A model generated the notes under the pieces. The model saw only the letters and a list, made by a program, of their open reading frames with translations. It did no database searches and was not told the DNA's origin. Of a DNA stretch of 64,000 nucleotides, positions 1 through 12,900 are shown piece by piece. A program made the position numbers and the translations under genes. The DNA comes from Macrostomum hystrix (lineage: Eukaryota; Platyhelminthes; Macrostomidae), in contig CATNEN010000039.1 of the NCBI GenBank assembly GCA_950097015.1, positions 13,114,501-13,178,500 of the forward strand, in the 5' to 3' direction. The stretch's first letter is position 1. The number at the start of each line of letters is the position of its first letter.

Positions 1-183
1 TGCTCACAGATTTCATGCGGAAGGAATTTAGCATGGCTTTTCGACGGGCCAAGTTCTGCTGCTGCTGCTGATGCTGATGATGGTGCTGGTGCTGATGATG
101 ATGGTGTTGCTGGTGCTGGTTATAACCTGCTCGTGGACTCGATGGCAAGCTGGACACACCGGCAGTCACTGATGGCGAATTCC
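1..183 (-). CDS. Partial exon at window edge, His/Gln-rich
   Basis: A clear acceptor (GGCGCTCACTGCAG) precedes NSPSVTAGVSSLPSSPRAGY, a His/Gln tract encoded by CAC/CAT/CAG repeats, and NLARRKAMLNSFRMKSVS, which is still open at the window edge. It is either the next exon of the F-BAR gene through alternative splicing or part of a separate downstream gene. It enters in phase 1. Confidence 0.45.
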
Positions 184-611
184 CTGCAGTGAGCGCCAAA
201 GGAAATACAGAAGTTATTAGATTTATTTGGTTCGTGATTCAGATCCAACTCGAAAGTACAATATGTGATCAGTGTTAGTGCCAATTCTGTGAATAACATG
301 GCATAATAATATTAAATCATGTGTTAAATTACGTTTGCAGTTATCGATAATGATACACAAAATGAGAAAGTGAAAATACCAAATTTCTGGTAATTTAAAT
401 GTGGAGCAGCAAAATAAAAAATGCTTCCGCATGCTATGAGTAACATTGACATTAAAAACGAAATTCGGATCCCTTAACTCTAGTGCAATATTTTATTTTT
501 AAAATAATCTATTCAAGCTGCATTGCATTGACACTGCATGTGCTACTGTAAAGTAAGATAATTATCAATAAAAAACTACAGTTCCACAAATCACCAAGAA
601 AGGATTCCTAA

Positions 612-1200
612 TCAATAAGGAGGGGTTTGTGCGGGGTGCGCGAGAGATAAGGGGCAGGAAATAAGGGGTTTTGGATGGGTACGGGGGAGAGATAAAGGGC
701 AGGAAATGAGGGGTTTTGGATGGGTATGGGAGAGATAAGGGGCAGCAAAGGAGGGGTTTTGGATGGGTACGGGAGAGATAAAGGGCAGGAAATGAGGGGT
801 TTTGGATGGGTACGGGAGAGATAAGGGGCAGCAAAGGAGGGGTTTTGGATGGGAATAGGAGAGATAAGAGGCAGCAAAGGAGGGGTTTTGGATGGGTACG
901 GGAGAGATAAAGGGCAGGAAATGAGGGGTTTTGGATGGGTATGGGAGAGATAAGGGGCAGCAAAGGAGGGGTTTTGGATGGGTACGGGAGAGATAAAGGG
1001 CAGGAAATGAGGGGTTTTGGATGGGTACGGGAGAGATAAGGGGCAGCAAAGGAGGGGTTTTGGATGGGAATGGGAGAGATAAGGGGCAGCAAAGGAGGGG
1101 TTTTGGATGGGTACGGGAGAGATAAGGGGCAGGAAAGGAGGGGTTTAGGCTGGGTACGCGAGCGATAAGGGGCAGAAAAGGAGGGCTTTTGGTGGGGTGC
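612..1200. repeat. 43-bp minisatellite
   Basis: About 13 copies of a 43-bp unit containing GGGGTTTTGGATGGGTA and GAGAGATAAGGGGCAG. Copies are well conserved in the middle and diverge at both ends. The plus strand is G-rich, the minus (gene-sense) strand C/T-rich. Open frames here are repeat artefacts. Confidence 0.9.
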
Positions 1201-1406
1201 GCGAAAGAGAAGGGGGTAGGAATGGAAGTGTCACGTGACGAAGGCAAGTATAGGGAGCTAGCCTATCTTGTTAATTTAGTCAATCTGCCAAGTTAATTAT
1301 TCCGACATCGGTCCTGCATTTAGTTTCTTCCGTGCAAATCGAATGCACACACAGAGGTAAAAATAAAATTCGTGCTTAAGTAATGCAGCTTCGCCCATCC
1401 TAAAAA

Positions 1407-1738
1407 CTAACAGACGAAAACGCTGCTAGACGACAGGTCCTCGTCAAAATCGTCTACCGGAGTCCTTGGCAGGAATCTTCTCCTGCTGATTCTACTGCTG
1501 CTGGTGACATCGTCACTAATGTCACCAGCGCCGGTGGCAGAGACGCTGCGTACCCGCCGCCTGGGCACAGCTAATGGCGATGAGCCGGGCTCCGCTCCGC
1601 GGACTGACTCGTTGTCATGGAAACTGGAGTCGTCCAGGTCAGCGTAGACAGCCTCCAGGACGACAGGAATGCCGTTCTCCTGAATGTCTGGCACAGCTGC
1701 CGAGGCAGCTCGCAACGGGCAGTCCCAGTGGTCGGGGG
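1407..1738 (-). CDS. F-BAR gene, probable terminal exon of one isoform
   Basis: From a possible acceptor AGAACCAG the frame reads [20 protein letters not shown], continues through [19 protein letters not shown] and a Ser/Arg-rich region ([28 protein letters not shown]) and stops at TAG (1407-1409) after SSSSVFVC. Internal GTGACA and GTAGAC sites could instead splice to the exon at the left edge, so two C-termini are possible. The end VFVC* is not a known lipidation box. Confidence 0.5.
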
Positions 1739-4700
1739 CTGGTTCTGTTCGTCCAAATTTTGCTTTTTTACTTGTTTACATACTTTTTACAGCTAGGACA
1801 CCTGCTTCGATTCTAGATCATTGCTCCTGCTTCGATTCTAGTTAAGGCTCCTGCTTCGATTCTAATTAAGAATCCTAGCTTCGATTCTAATTAAGAATCC
1901 TAGCTTCGATTCTAATTAAGAATCCTAGTTTCGATTCTAATTAAGAATCCTAGCTTCGATTCTAGTTAAGAATCCTAGCTTCGATTCTAGTTCAGAATTC
2001 TAGCTTCGATTCTAGTTAAGAATCCTAGCTTCGATTCTAATTAAGAATCCTAGCTTCGATTCTAATTAAGAATCCTAGCTTCGATTCTAGTTTAGAATTC
2101 TAGCTTCGATTCTAGTTAAGAATCCTAGCTTCGATTCTAGTTCAGAATTCTAGCTTCGATTCTAGTTAAGAATCCTAGCTTCGATTCTAGTTCAGAATTC
2201 TAGCTTCGATTCTAGTTAAGAATCCTAGCTTCGATTCTAATTAAGAATCCTAGTTTCGATTCTAATTAAGAATCCTAGCTTCGATTCTAGTTAAGAATCC
2301 TAGCTTCGATTCTAGTTCAGAATTCTAGCTTCGATTCTAGTTAAGAATCCTAGCTTCGATTCTAATTAAGAATCCTAGCTTCGATTCTAATTAAGAATCC
2401 TAGCTTCGATTCTAGTTTAGAATTCTAGCTTTGATTCTAGTTAAGAATCCTAGCTTCGATTCTAGTTCAGAATTCTAGCTTCGATTCTAGTTAAGAATCC
2501 TAGCTTCGATTCTAGTTCAGAATTCTAGCTTCGATTCTAGTTAAGAATCCTAGCTTCGATTCTAATTAAAAATCCTAGCTTCGATTTTAATTAAGAATCC
2601 TAGCTTCGATTCTAGTTAAGAATCCTAGCTTCGATTCTAGCCAGCGGGCTTCTAGACAGACAAAATTACAATTAATGAAAAGCTGAAATAGTTCTGAAAG
2701 TATAGTTATCTACCCGCATAAAAGACATAGAGATCAGCAAATAATGATGCAGTTTTTAAATAAACGAATTGTTAATTTAGTTTCGTGAGTACATTCGTAA
2801 GATTGGCATTCTAGATGCATGCTGCTACTATAAGTAAGCTAGTACAGATGAAATCGATGAGGTAGAAATAATTTTGCCGCTGTTTCTAAAAAATAGATGT
2901 GTTCATTGATATTACAGCCAATATCTTACGAGTACATGAATCTATAGTGTAAAAATATTTCTTTTGATTATAAAATTTAACGATTAGTGGGATAGAATAT
3001 TTAATATCGAAACGTGCGCAATTAATTAACGAAACGAATAGCAATATCGCATAAGCAATCAACATAGTTTCATGGTTAATTTTAGCGGTAAAAAATCTAT
3101 GCGTAAACTAAATAACAGAATTACATTCGGAGGAAATTAATAACTATTTTTAAATGATAATCAGACAATTTAACAATCTTGGGGAATAATTAACTGGTTG
3201 AATGGATAACAATATACTGCGAGACGATAGACAACAGTTTTGTTAACTCAAAGCAGAACTCAAGATGGAACACGAAGTATCCCCGATTGACAATTTTTCT
3301 GCTTTGTTTAGGCCAGAAAATTTGGTCACTTCCTTCGACCTTTAACAACAGTGCCAGCGACCTCCTCAGCAACAGAACCTGGCGCTGACATTTGATGGGT
3401 CAGCTGCGCCTGATGGGCCGGTCGGCGCTGCGACTGCTGGCGAAGCGAGTCGTTGACAACTCGAATGCTGGGCACTGGCGACGTCATCGATGTCGAGCGC
3501 TGCTGGCTACTGCCAACAACACCCCCGGTGCTGCTGCTGCGACTGGCTCGGCCTGCAGCTCCTTGATGCTGATGACAATGACAGGAGCAGTTGCCAGCGC
3601 TGCACGATGCTGCCAGAATTGGCAAAATGAACTGGATGATCCGAGGTGCTAGGGCAATGAGCTGGATGATCCGAGGTGCTAGGGCAATGAGCTGGATGAT
3701 CCGGGATGCTAGGGCAATGAGCTGGATGATCCGGGATGCTAGGGCAATGAGCTGGATGATCCGGGATGCTAGGGCAATGAGCTGGATGATCCGGGATGCT
3801 AGGGCAATGAGCTGGATGATCCGGGATGCTAGGGCAATGAGCTGGATGATCCGGGATGCTAGGGCAATGAACTGGATGATCCGGGATGCTAGGGCAATGA
3901 GCTGGATGATCCGGGATGCTAGGGCAATGAGCTGGATGATCCGGGATGCTAGGGAAATAAGCTGGATGATCCGGGATGCTAGGGAAATAAACTGGATGAT
4001 CCGGGATGCTAGGGAAATAAACTGGATGATCCGGGATGCTAGGGCAATGAACTGGATGATCCGGGATGCTAGGGCAATGAACTGGATGATCCGGGATGCT
4101 AGGGCAATGAGCTGGATGATCCGGGATGCTAGGGAAATAAACTGGATGATCCGGGATGCTAGGGCAATGAGCTGGATGATCCGGGATGCTAGGGCAATGA
4201 GCTGGATGATCCGGGATGCTAGGGAAATAAACTGGATGATCCGGGATGCTAGGGCAATGAACTGGATGATCCGGGATGCTAGGGCAATGAGCTGGATGAT
4301 CCGGGATGCTAGGGCAATGAGCTGGATGATCCGAGGTGCTAGGGCAATGAGCTGGATGATCCGGGATGCTAGGGCAATGAGCTGGATGATCCGGGATGCT
4401 AGGGAAATAAACTGGATGATCCGGGATGCTAGGGCAATGAACTGGATGATCCGGGATGCTAGGGCAATGAGCTGGATGATCCGGGATGACCTGGGTGATT
4501 CAGGATGACGGGGTAATGACCTGGGTGATTCAGGATGATGGGGTAATGAGCTGGGTGATTCAGGATGATGGGGTAATGACCTAGGTGATTCAGGATGATG
4601 GGGTAATGACCTGGGTGATTCAGGATTATAAACAATGAGCTAGGTATTTTAGAATGCTTAGGTAATGAACTAAGAGATTGAGAAAGTTTTGGCGCGAAAT

Positions 4701-7700
4701 TAAACTATTCGGCACTTTGCAAAATTGTGCTGTTAGAAAGGCAAATTAATAAATATTTCTTGCTTCAGTTAATAATTATTTATTTTAACCAAATAGCAAG
4801 CGTGCAAAAATTTTCTGTGTCATAGTCAAGCGAAGGGCGCAGTTAGGTCATGCCTTGCATTTTAATCTACTCGCATTGTCTGACAGAGAAAATATATGAC
4901 GTATTTTATACAGTATTAACAAATTCACAAAAATGGTGTTGACAAAATAAAAAAAATGCATTTCTGTTAATTTGAAAAGTACATTATAACAAACAAAACC
5001 GACGGGCCTGCAGTAAAACAAGCTTTAGTGCAAATTATTCATCAGATATTGGCTGATATGCAACTTATGCTACCGGGTTTCCGGGTTTGTTTGTTTTAAT
5101 TATGTTAGTTTCGTTGAAAGATGCTTGAAACGAGACGATAAATGTATCAGTATGTTTGCATGCCTGCACGATGCAATGTAACTTTAGTTATTTAATAAAC
5201 GGGTAGTTTAGACTTAGATTAGCAAATCATTTGACAGGCACAACACGCGAGCGCCAGATAAGGTAACCATGCTTTTGCTATCCGGACTTGCGCAGAAATT
5301 TAGTTAGTTTTTTTTTGTTTAACTCTACGCAACCAAATTATTTCATCTTTAAGTAATTTTAAGTTAACTTAACGCGCGATATCGTTTAAACAAAAATCAC
5401 TTTTGTTTGAACTCACCGGCAGCTGACGCGCCCGACGATACTGCCGCCTGCTGCTGCTGAGAGCAGGCGGGGCACCTCTGCGTGCCCTTGTCGGCGGCGT
5501 GCTTCAGCAGGTAGTACACAGGGTCAATGTCGTCTAGATTGAGTCGGAGTTTTCAAAATTAGCATTTCTTTAATAAAAGATTGTCCCAAAATAACTTTAG
5601 TTGCCTCTCCGTTAAAGCTGCATCTTTGGATTTACTCTCTCCTCCTTCATCTCCTTATTCTATTTTCTTGTCCTTCCGGTCTCGCGTTCCTATCGTCTTC
5701 TCTTTAATGTCCTTTTTCTCCTCTCCTCTCCTCTCCTCTCCTCTCCTCTCCTCTCCTCTCCTCTCCTCTCCTCTCCTCTCCTCTCCTCTCCTCTCCTCTC
5801 CTCTCCTCTCCTCTCCTCTCCTCTCCTCTCCTCTCCTCTCCTCTCCTCTCCTCTCCTCTCCTCTCCTCTCCTCTCCTCTCCTCTCCTCTCCTCTCCTCTC
5901 CTCTCCTCTCCTCTCCTCTCCTCTCCTAAATCCCTATTCAAACTCTTCCCTCCCATAGTTATTCTTCCCACACAATTGTCATGTCTCCATATCCTCTTCC
6001 TTCTCTACCCTCTCGTTCGCTCTCCGTCTCACTCCCCGGTTACTAGCCGCGCCTGTCCCTCACTCGCCGCCCTGTTTATTCAGCCACCTACGGTTCGCAT
6101 CAACAGCCTTAGTCAGATGCAGGTCATGCAAATCAAACAAAAATCTTTGTGAGAAAAAAAATTCATTCTCCCTTTCTCTCACCCTCTTCGTCCTTTGAGC
6201 CCTTCTTCTTCTTTGGAGACTGAAAAGCAAAATCAAGTCGGGCATAAAAGCTTGAAAGAATCGAACATTACTTTTCAGTTTTAAAAAATAGTAACTTATA
6301 CTAAAAGCAAAAGTGCACCCTGTTTTAGGTTTGGCTTAGAAAATGGGAAAAGATAAGATGGTGGAAGAGAGTGCGATATCACTTTGAGTACATCGTGAGC
6401 ACTGCGTCCCCTTTAGCCTCCTTGTCAAGTCCTCTTTCATCTTCATTTGGATCTTCAATCCAGGTCTTCTTACACACAGTCTCTGCCTTCGGGCAGTTCT
6501 CGCATTTTCAAGCATCAATTTTTCACCTGAAAAAAATAATTTTTTTCCTACCCAGTATTTGCTAGAATGCCTCAAATTTCTAATAATGTATCATATGCCT
6601 TTCTAAGAGATTTTGTTTGGCAGTTTGATCTTTGAATTGAATTTACTAATGGGATTCAAACAATTCTCATCAATCTACTCGGATAATCTTATTAATCTAC
6701 TCAACAAATTTATCAATCTACTCAACAAACTTATCAATCTACTCAACAAATTTATCAATCTACTCAACAAACTTATCAATCTACTCAACAAACTTATCAA
6801 TCTACTCAACAAACTTATCAATCTACTCAACAAATTTATCAATCTACTCAACAAAATTATCAATCTACTCTAAAAAGCTAATCAATCCACTCAACAAGCT
6901 TGTCAAATTACTCAACAAAGTTATTAATCTACTCTACAAATTTTATCATTATACTCTACAAATCTTATCAGCCTACGCTACAAATCTTATCAGTCTACTC
7001 TACAAATCTTATCAGCCTACTCTACAAATCTTATCAGTCTACTCTACAAATCTTATCAGTCTACTCTACTAATCTTATCAATCTACTCTACAAATTTTTA
7101 TCAATCTACTCTACTAATATTATAAATCAAGTCTACAAATCTTATCAGCCTAGTCTACAAATCTTATCATTCTACTCTACAAATCTTATCATTCTACTCT
7201 ACAAATCTTATCAGTCTACTCTACAAATCTTATCAGTCTACTCTACAAATCTTCTCAGTCTACTCTACAAATCTTATCAGTCTACTCTACAAATCTTATC
7301 AGTCTACTCTACAAATCTTATCATTCTACTCTACAAATATTATCATTCTACTCTACAAATCTTATCATTCTACTCTACAAATCTTATCAGTCTACTCTAC
7401 AAATCTTATCATTCTACTCTACAAATCTTATCAGTCTACTCTACTAATCTTATCAATCTACTCTACAAATTTTTATCAATCTACTCTACTAATATTATCA
7501 ATCAAGTCTACAAATCTTATCAGTCTACTCTACAAATCTTATCAGTCTACTCTACAAATCTTATCATTCTACTCTACAAATCTTATCAGTCTACTCTACA
7601 AATCTTATCAGTCTACTCTACAAATCTTATCAGTCTACTCTACAAATCTTATCAGTCTACTCTACAAATCTTATCATTCTACTCTACAAATCTTATCAGT

Positions 7701-9947
7701 CTACTCTACTAATCTTATCAATCTACTCTACAAATTTTTATCAATCTACTCTACTAATATTATCAATCTACTCTACAAATTTTTATCAATCTACTCTACT
7801 AATATTATCAATCAAGTCTACAAATCTTATCAATCTACTCTACAAATCTTATCAATCTACTCTACAAATTTTTATCAGTCTACTCTACTAATATTATCAA
7901 TCAAGTCAACAAATCTGATTAATCAATTCCTAAGTTTAAAAGTCTAGTTTTCCTATGTGAGCCTCACCTACTTCAAGACTCACCTTAATTTTGTCGCGGA
8001 TCTTCAGCGAGCTAAACGCCCTTTTCCATAGGCCCTTAATACTGGCCTCGTCTTTTCTGTCGTCACTGTCCTCGTCGTCAGAGTCGTCTCGCTTCAAGTT
8101 GAGCAAATCCATCTTTGAAAAAAAATGGAAGACATTGCAAGTTGTTATTAAATTATTGATTGATTTTTTCTAACTAATTACACCTGCCCCAGTCAGGCCT
8201 GGTGTGCAGCCGACAGCACAGCCGCAGCTATTGCGCGGCGCATCTGAAGACTGCGTACAGCTGTTCTGTCCATGGACTGGGGGGACGCCACACCCACCCT
8301 CAATTACCCCGGCTAACACTGGTACCCATTTAACAGCTGAACTGAAGCAATACAGAGTTAAGTGTCTTGCTAAATAATACAGTTTCTTCCAGTGGAGTCA
8401 GGAATCGAACCCCTGACCTTCAAGTCTAAGTCCGACGCAGAAAACACTTGACAACAAACCCTATGACGATATGACATAATAGTACATACATAGGGTTAAT
8501 ACAAGCCGTAGCAATTCAATTTTTCTAGAACAATGTTTTGTTAGGCTTTTCATTTCAATTTTTGTTGCAGAATGGAGTGGGATCAGAATAGAGTGGGATC
8601 AGAATGGAGTGGGATCAGAATGGAGTGGGATCAGAATGGAGTGGGATCAGAATGGAGTGGGATCAGAATGGAGTGGGATCAGAATAGAGTGGGATCAGAA
8701 TAGAGTGGGATCAGAATGGAGTGGGATCATAATAGAGTGGGATCAGAATGGAGTGGGATCAGAATGGAGTGGGATCAGAATAGAGTGGGATCAGAATAGA
8801 GTGGGATCAGAATGGAGTGGGATCAGAATGGAGTGGGATCAGAATGGAGTGGGATCAGAATAGAGTGGGATCAGAATAGAGTGGGATCAGAATGGAGTGG
8901 GATCAGAATGGAGTGGGATCAGAATAGAGTGGGATCAGAATGGAGTGGGATCAGAATGGAGTGGGATCAGAATAGAGTGGGATCAGAATAGAGTGGGATC
9001 AGAATGGAGTGGGATCAGAATGGAGTGGGATCAGAATGGAGTGGGATCAGAATGGAGTGGGATCAGAATAGAGTGGGATCAGAATAGAGTGGGATCAGAA
9101 TGGAGTGGGATCAGAATGGAGTGGGATCAGAATAGAGTGGGATCAGAATGGAGTGGGATCAGAATGGAGTGGGATCAGAATGGAGTGGGATCAGAATGGA
9201 GTGGGATCAGAATGGAGTTGGATCAGAATGGAGTGGGATCAGAATGGAGTGGGATCAGAATGGAGTGGGATCAGAATAGAGTGGGATCAGAATGGAGTGG
9301 GATCAGAATAGAGTGGGATCAGAATGGAGTGGGATCAGAATGGAGTGGGATCATAATAGAGTGGGATCAGAATAGAGTGGGATCAGAATAGAGTGGGATC
9401 AGAATAGAGTGGGATCAGAATGGAGTGGGATCAGAATGGAGTGGGATCAGAATAGAGTGGGATCAGAATGGAGTGGGATCAGAATAGAGTGGGATCAGAA
9501 TAGAGTGGGATCAGAATAAATTGGGATCAGAATAGAGTGGGATCAGAATGGAGTGGGATCAGAATGGAGTGGGATCAGAATGGAGTGGGATCAGAATAGA
9601 GTGGGATCAGAATAAATTGGGATCAGAATAGAGTGGGATCAGAATGGAGTGGGATCAGAATGGAGTGGGATCAGAATGGAGTGGGATCAGAATAGAGTGG
9701 GATCAGAATAGAGTGGGATCAGAATGGAGTGGGATCAGAATAGAGTGGGATCAGAATGGAGTGGGGTCAGAATGGAGTGGGATCAGAATGGAGTGGGATC
9801 AGAATGGAGTGGGATCAGAATGGAGTGGGATCAGAATGGAGTGGGATCAGAATGGAGTGGGATCAGAATGGAGTGGGATCAGAAATAGTCCCTATAGCTA
9901 TTTTTGCTCCTCACGGAGAGGCCATCAGCTCCGCCTCTGACATCGCG

Positions 9948-9978
<31 letters not shown>

Positions 9979-12900
9979 ACGCCCCCGCCCCAGCGTCCAC
10001 CGTACGACGCGGCGGACGCCATGGAGGTCGCGCTGACGCCAGAGTCGTGGCTCTCGCTGCTTCGTTGATGCACTAGATGACCCGGTGTCAGATGCTGCGA
10101 CCGCGGCAGCGGCTGAGGCGACAGAAACTGCTGTTGACGATGCCGACTCTCTGGCTGATCGTCTAAGTCGTCAGCGGCTATTGAATGCTGCCGTGTGAGG
10201 TTCGGCCTCCTGGCTCCCAGCCGTCTAGTTACGAAATCTTTGAGACTCGACTGTCTTGAGGGTCCGTCGGCGAGACCTCTTCTTGCTGGGGCCGACATTG
10301 CTACTACTAATACTAATAATAGTCTTACTAGTAATTTGGGGCAATTAAAATGATGTCCAATAGCTTCAATTGTCCCAAGGTCGGCTATTGGGGGAATGAT
10401 TTAGCATCATTTATCTGGTGCAAGACCGGGATGGGAGAAATCGGTGGTAAGAGGAAAACACTCCCGTTTCTTGGAAGGAATGAAAAGCGATCGAGAGAGG
10501 GAGAGAGAGGAAGGGAGAATATTCCAGCAACCTAGAAACTTTTAGAAGGTTAGGTTGGGGTTTTTTCCTAACTTTATTATCGTTCGTGGATTAGAAGCGC
10601 TGTACGCTCGTACATCCTCGGTGTGCAGCCCCGGCAGTGGTTGCCGATTGTTGCAACTGTGGCAGAGAGCCGCAGTGATTTAGATTATATTTTCGGCTTC
10701 TATGAAAAAAATAATCAATGCTAAAGGCAGGTGGGTAGCACGGTGGGATTTAGCTAAAAATTAATTGGGTTTGAAAGAGGAATTAAATGTTTGACTGCGC
10801 AATCTGCTGGTGCAACTAATTTAGATTAAGATTAAGGTCATAGGCACATTACTCTAATTCCATAGGTAGAGTGGAAGGTAGAGTAGAAGTAACAGTGGAA
10901 GGTAGAGTAGAAGGTAGACTGGAGGTAGGGTGGAAAATAGACGGAGAGGTAGAGTGGAAAATAGACTGGGAGGTAGAGTGAAAGGTATACTGGGTGGTAA
11001 AGTGGAAAGTAGACTGGGAGGTAGAGTAAAAGGTAAAGTGGAAGGTAGAGAAGAAGGTAGAGTGGAAGGTAGAGTGGAAGGTAGAGAAGAAGGTAGAGTG
11101 GAAGGTAGAGTGGAAAGTAGACTTGGAGAGCTAGAGTGGAAGGTAGACTGGGAGGTAGGGTGGAAAATAGACTAGCAGGTAGAGTGGAAGGTATACTGGG
11201 TGGTAAAGTGGAAAGTAGACTGGGAGTTAGAGTAGAAGGTAGACTGGGAGTTAGAGTAGAAGGTAGACTGGGAGGTAGAGTAGAAGGTAGACTGGGAGTT
11301 AGAGTAGAAGGTAGACTGGGAGGTAGAGTAGAAGGTAGACTGGGAGGTAGAGTAGAAGGTAGACTGGGAGGTAGAGTAGAAGGTAGACTGGGAGGTAGAG
11401 TAGAAGGTAGACTGGGAGGTAGAGTAGAAGGTAGACTGGGAGGTAGAGTAGAAGGTAGATTGGGAGGTAGAGTAGAAGGTAGACTGGGAGGTAGAGTAGA
11501 AGGTAGACTGGGAGGTAGAGTGTAAGTTAAAGTGGGAGGCAGTCTGCTAGGCACAGACTTAAATCGACTGCTGTGCTGATAAAACACAGAAGCGTGAAAG
11601 ACTGCAGTCGGCACAAGATGATAAAGTGTTGCGATATCGAAAAACTGCAATCAGCGGGCGAATGCGTTCCTTCACTTGCACCAAAATAGCCTGCTACAGT
11701 AGATCAGCGAATGGAACACCGTAGACTATTCGCTTTAGCTCATCATTTTCGTTTGTGGCAATACCGATGTTTCAACCTCCCAAATTGGTGGCAATGCAGC
11801 CTCTGCCTACAAAGTAGTCAGACCAGATTTAAGAAAAAAACGAAGCATTCTTTCTTGGCTGCTAAAAGTTCTTTGATGTTCCAGACTGTGGTGTCTCGTT
11901 TTTTGGATAGAAAAAATCATTTTTTAAGAAACTAATTAGGCTCCTAGAAGAAAGAGAAATAATTTTTTTTTGTAAGAAAATTTATCAACGAAAAAATCTC
12001 CCTAAAATTTGGCTTCAAGAACACCTCAATTTTAGACAATTTTACAAAAATGGTTTAGAAAAAATAGCTTTTTAAGAAATGATATAGGACTTCAAAAACA
12101 GTTTCCGGTTTGAGGGATTGTGGAAACGATCAGATTTTCAAAGAAACTAATGGGTTTCCGAGAGACTTTGAGGTTTCTAAGAAACTATCAGGTTTTCCTT
12201 GAAACGATCATGTTTTCTAATAACAGTTTTTAGTTTACAAGAAGCAATTGGGTACTCAAAGAAACATTTCAAGTTTACAAAAACGATCCTATTTTCCTAG
12301 AAGCGTTACAGATTTCTAAGAAAAACCACGTTGTCTAAAAAGTGAGCAAGTTTCCAAGAATTTTTTAACGTTTTCAAGAAACGACTTGGGATTTTTAAGA
12401 AACTATCTTTATTTTTTCAAGAACGATCGGTGTTTTCATAAAAAGCAATAGGGGTTTCCAGTAAAGATTGTGTTCAGTTAATTTTTTTAAAATTATCATG
12501 CTAGCTTTTTCCAAACAAAAAGTTGCTAAAAAATCTCGGCCTTTCTGGCCAAAAAAGCATTGCTTCAAAATGTAACCAAGCCAAAGAAGAAAGCTTTGAA
12601 ATAATCTGTAACATTCCCTTGTGCTGCTCGGCGAGTTTCAAAACTTCCTTGCGTGTCTGCGCCATTCGCTAAAGTGCAACATAGGCCCATCTTTCACTTC
12701 ACTGTCTCATCCATCTGAGCAGTGCTCAGTCCTGCTCAATACGGCCTGCACCTTGCTCTAATCAATAATTTAGGAACAGCCAAAGGCCCAAGCAGAAATG
12801 TAGTTTCCAGTTTTTTTGCAACTTACACGCGCCTTTCATGCTTCATAATAGAGGCGCCTAAAGCATATAGCGAGCAGCGGCCCATTGCACGGGTCTGCGC

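Noticed and set aside
3591-4508. A 305-residue protein of 10-residue repeats ([10 protein letters not shown]) on the plus strand
   Set aside because: A 30-bp unit in an intron of a minus-strand gene. No promoter, no unique flanking coding sequence.
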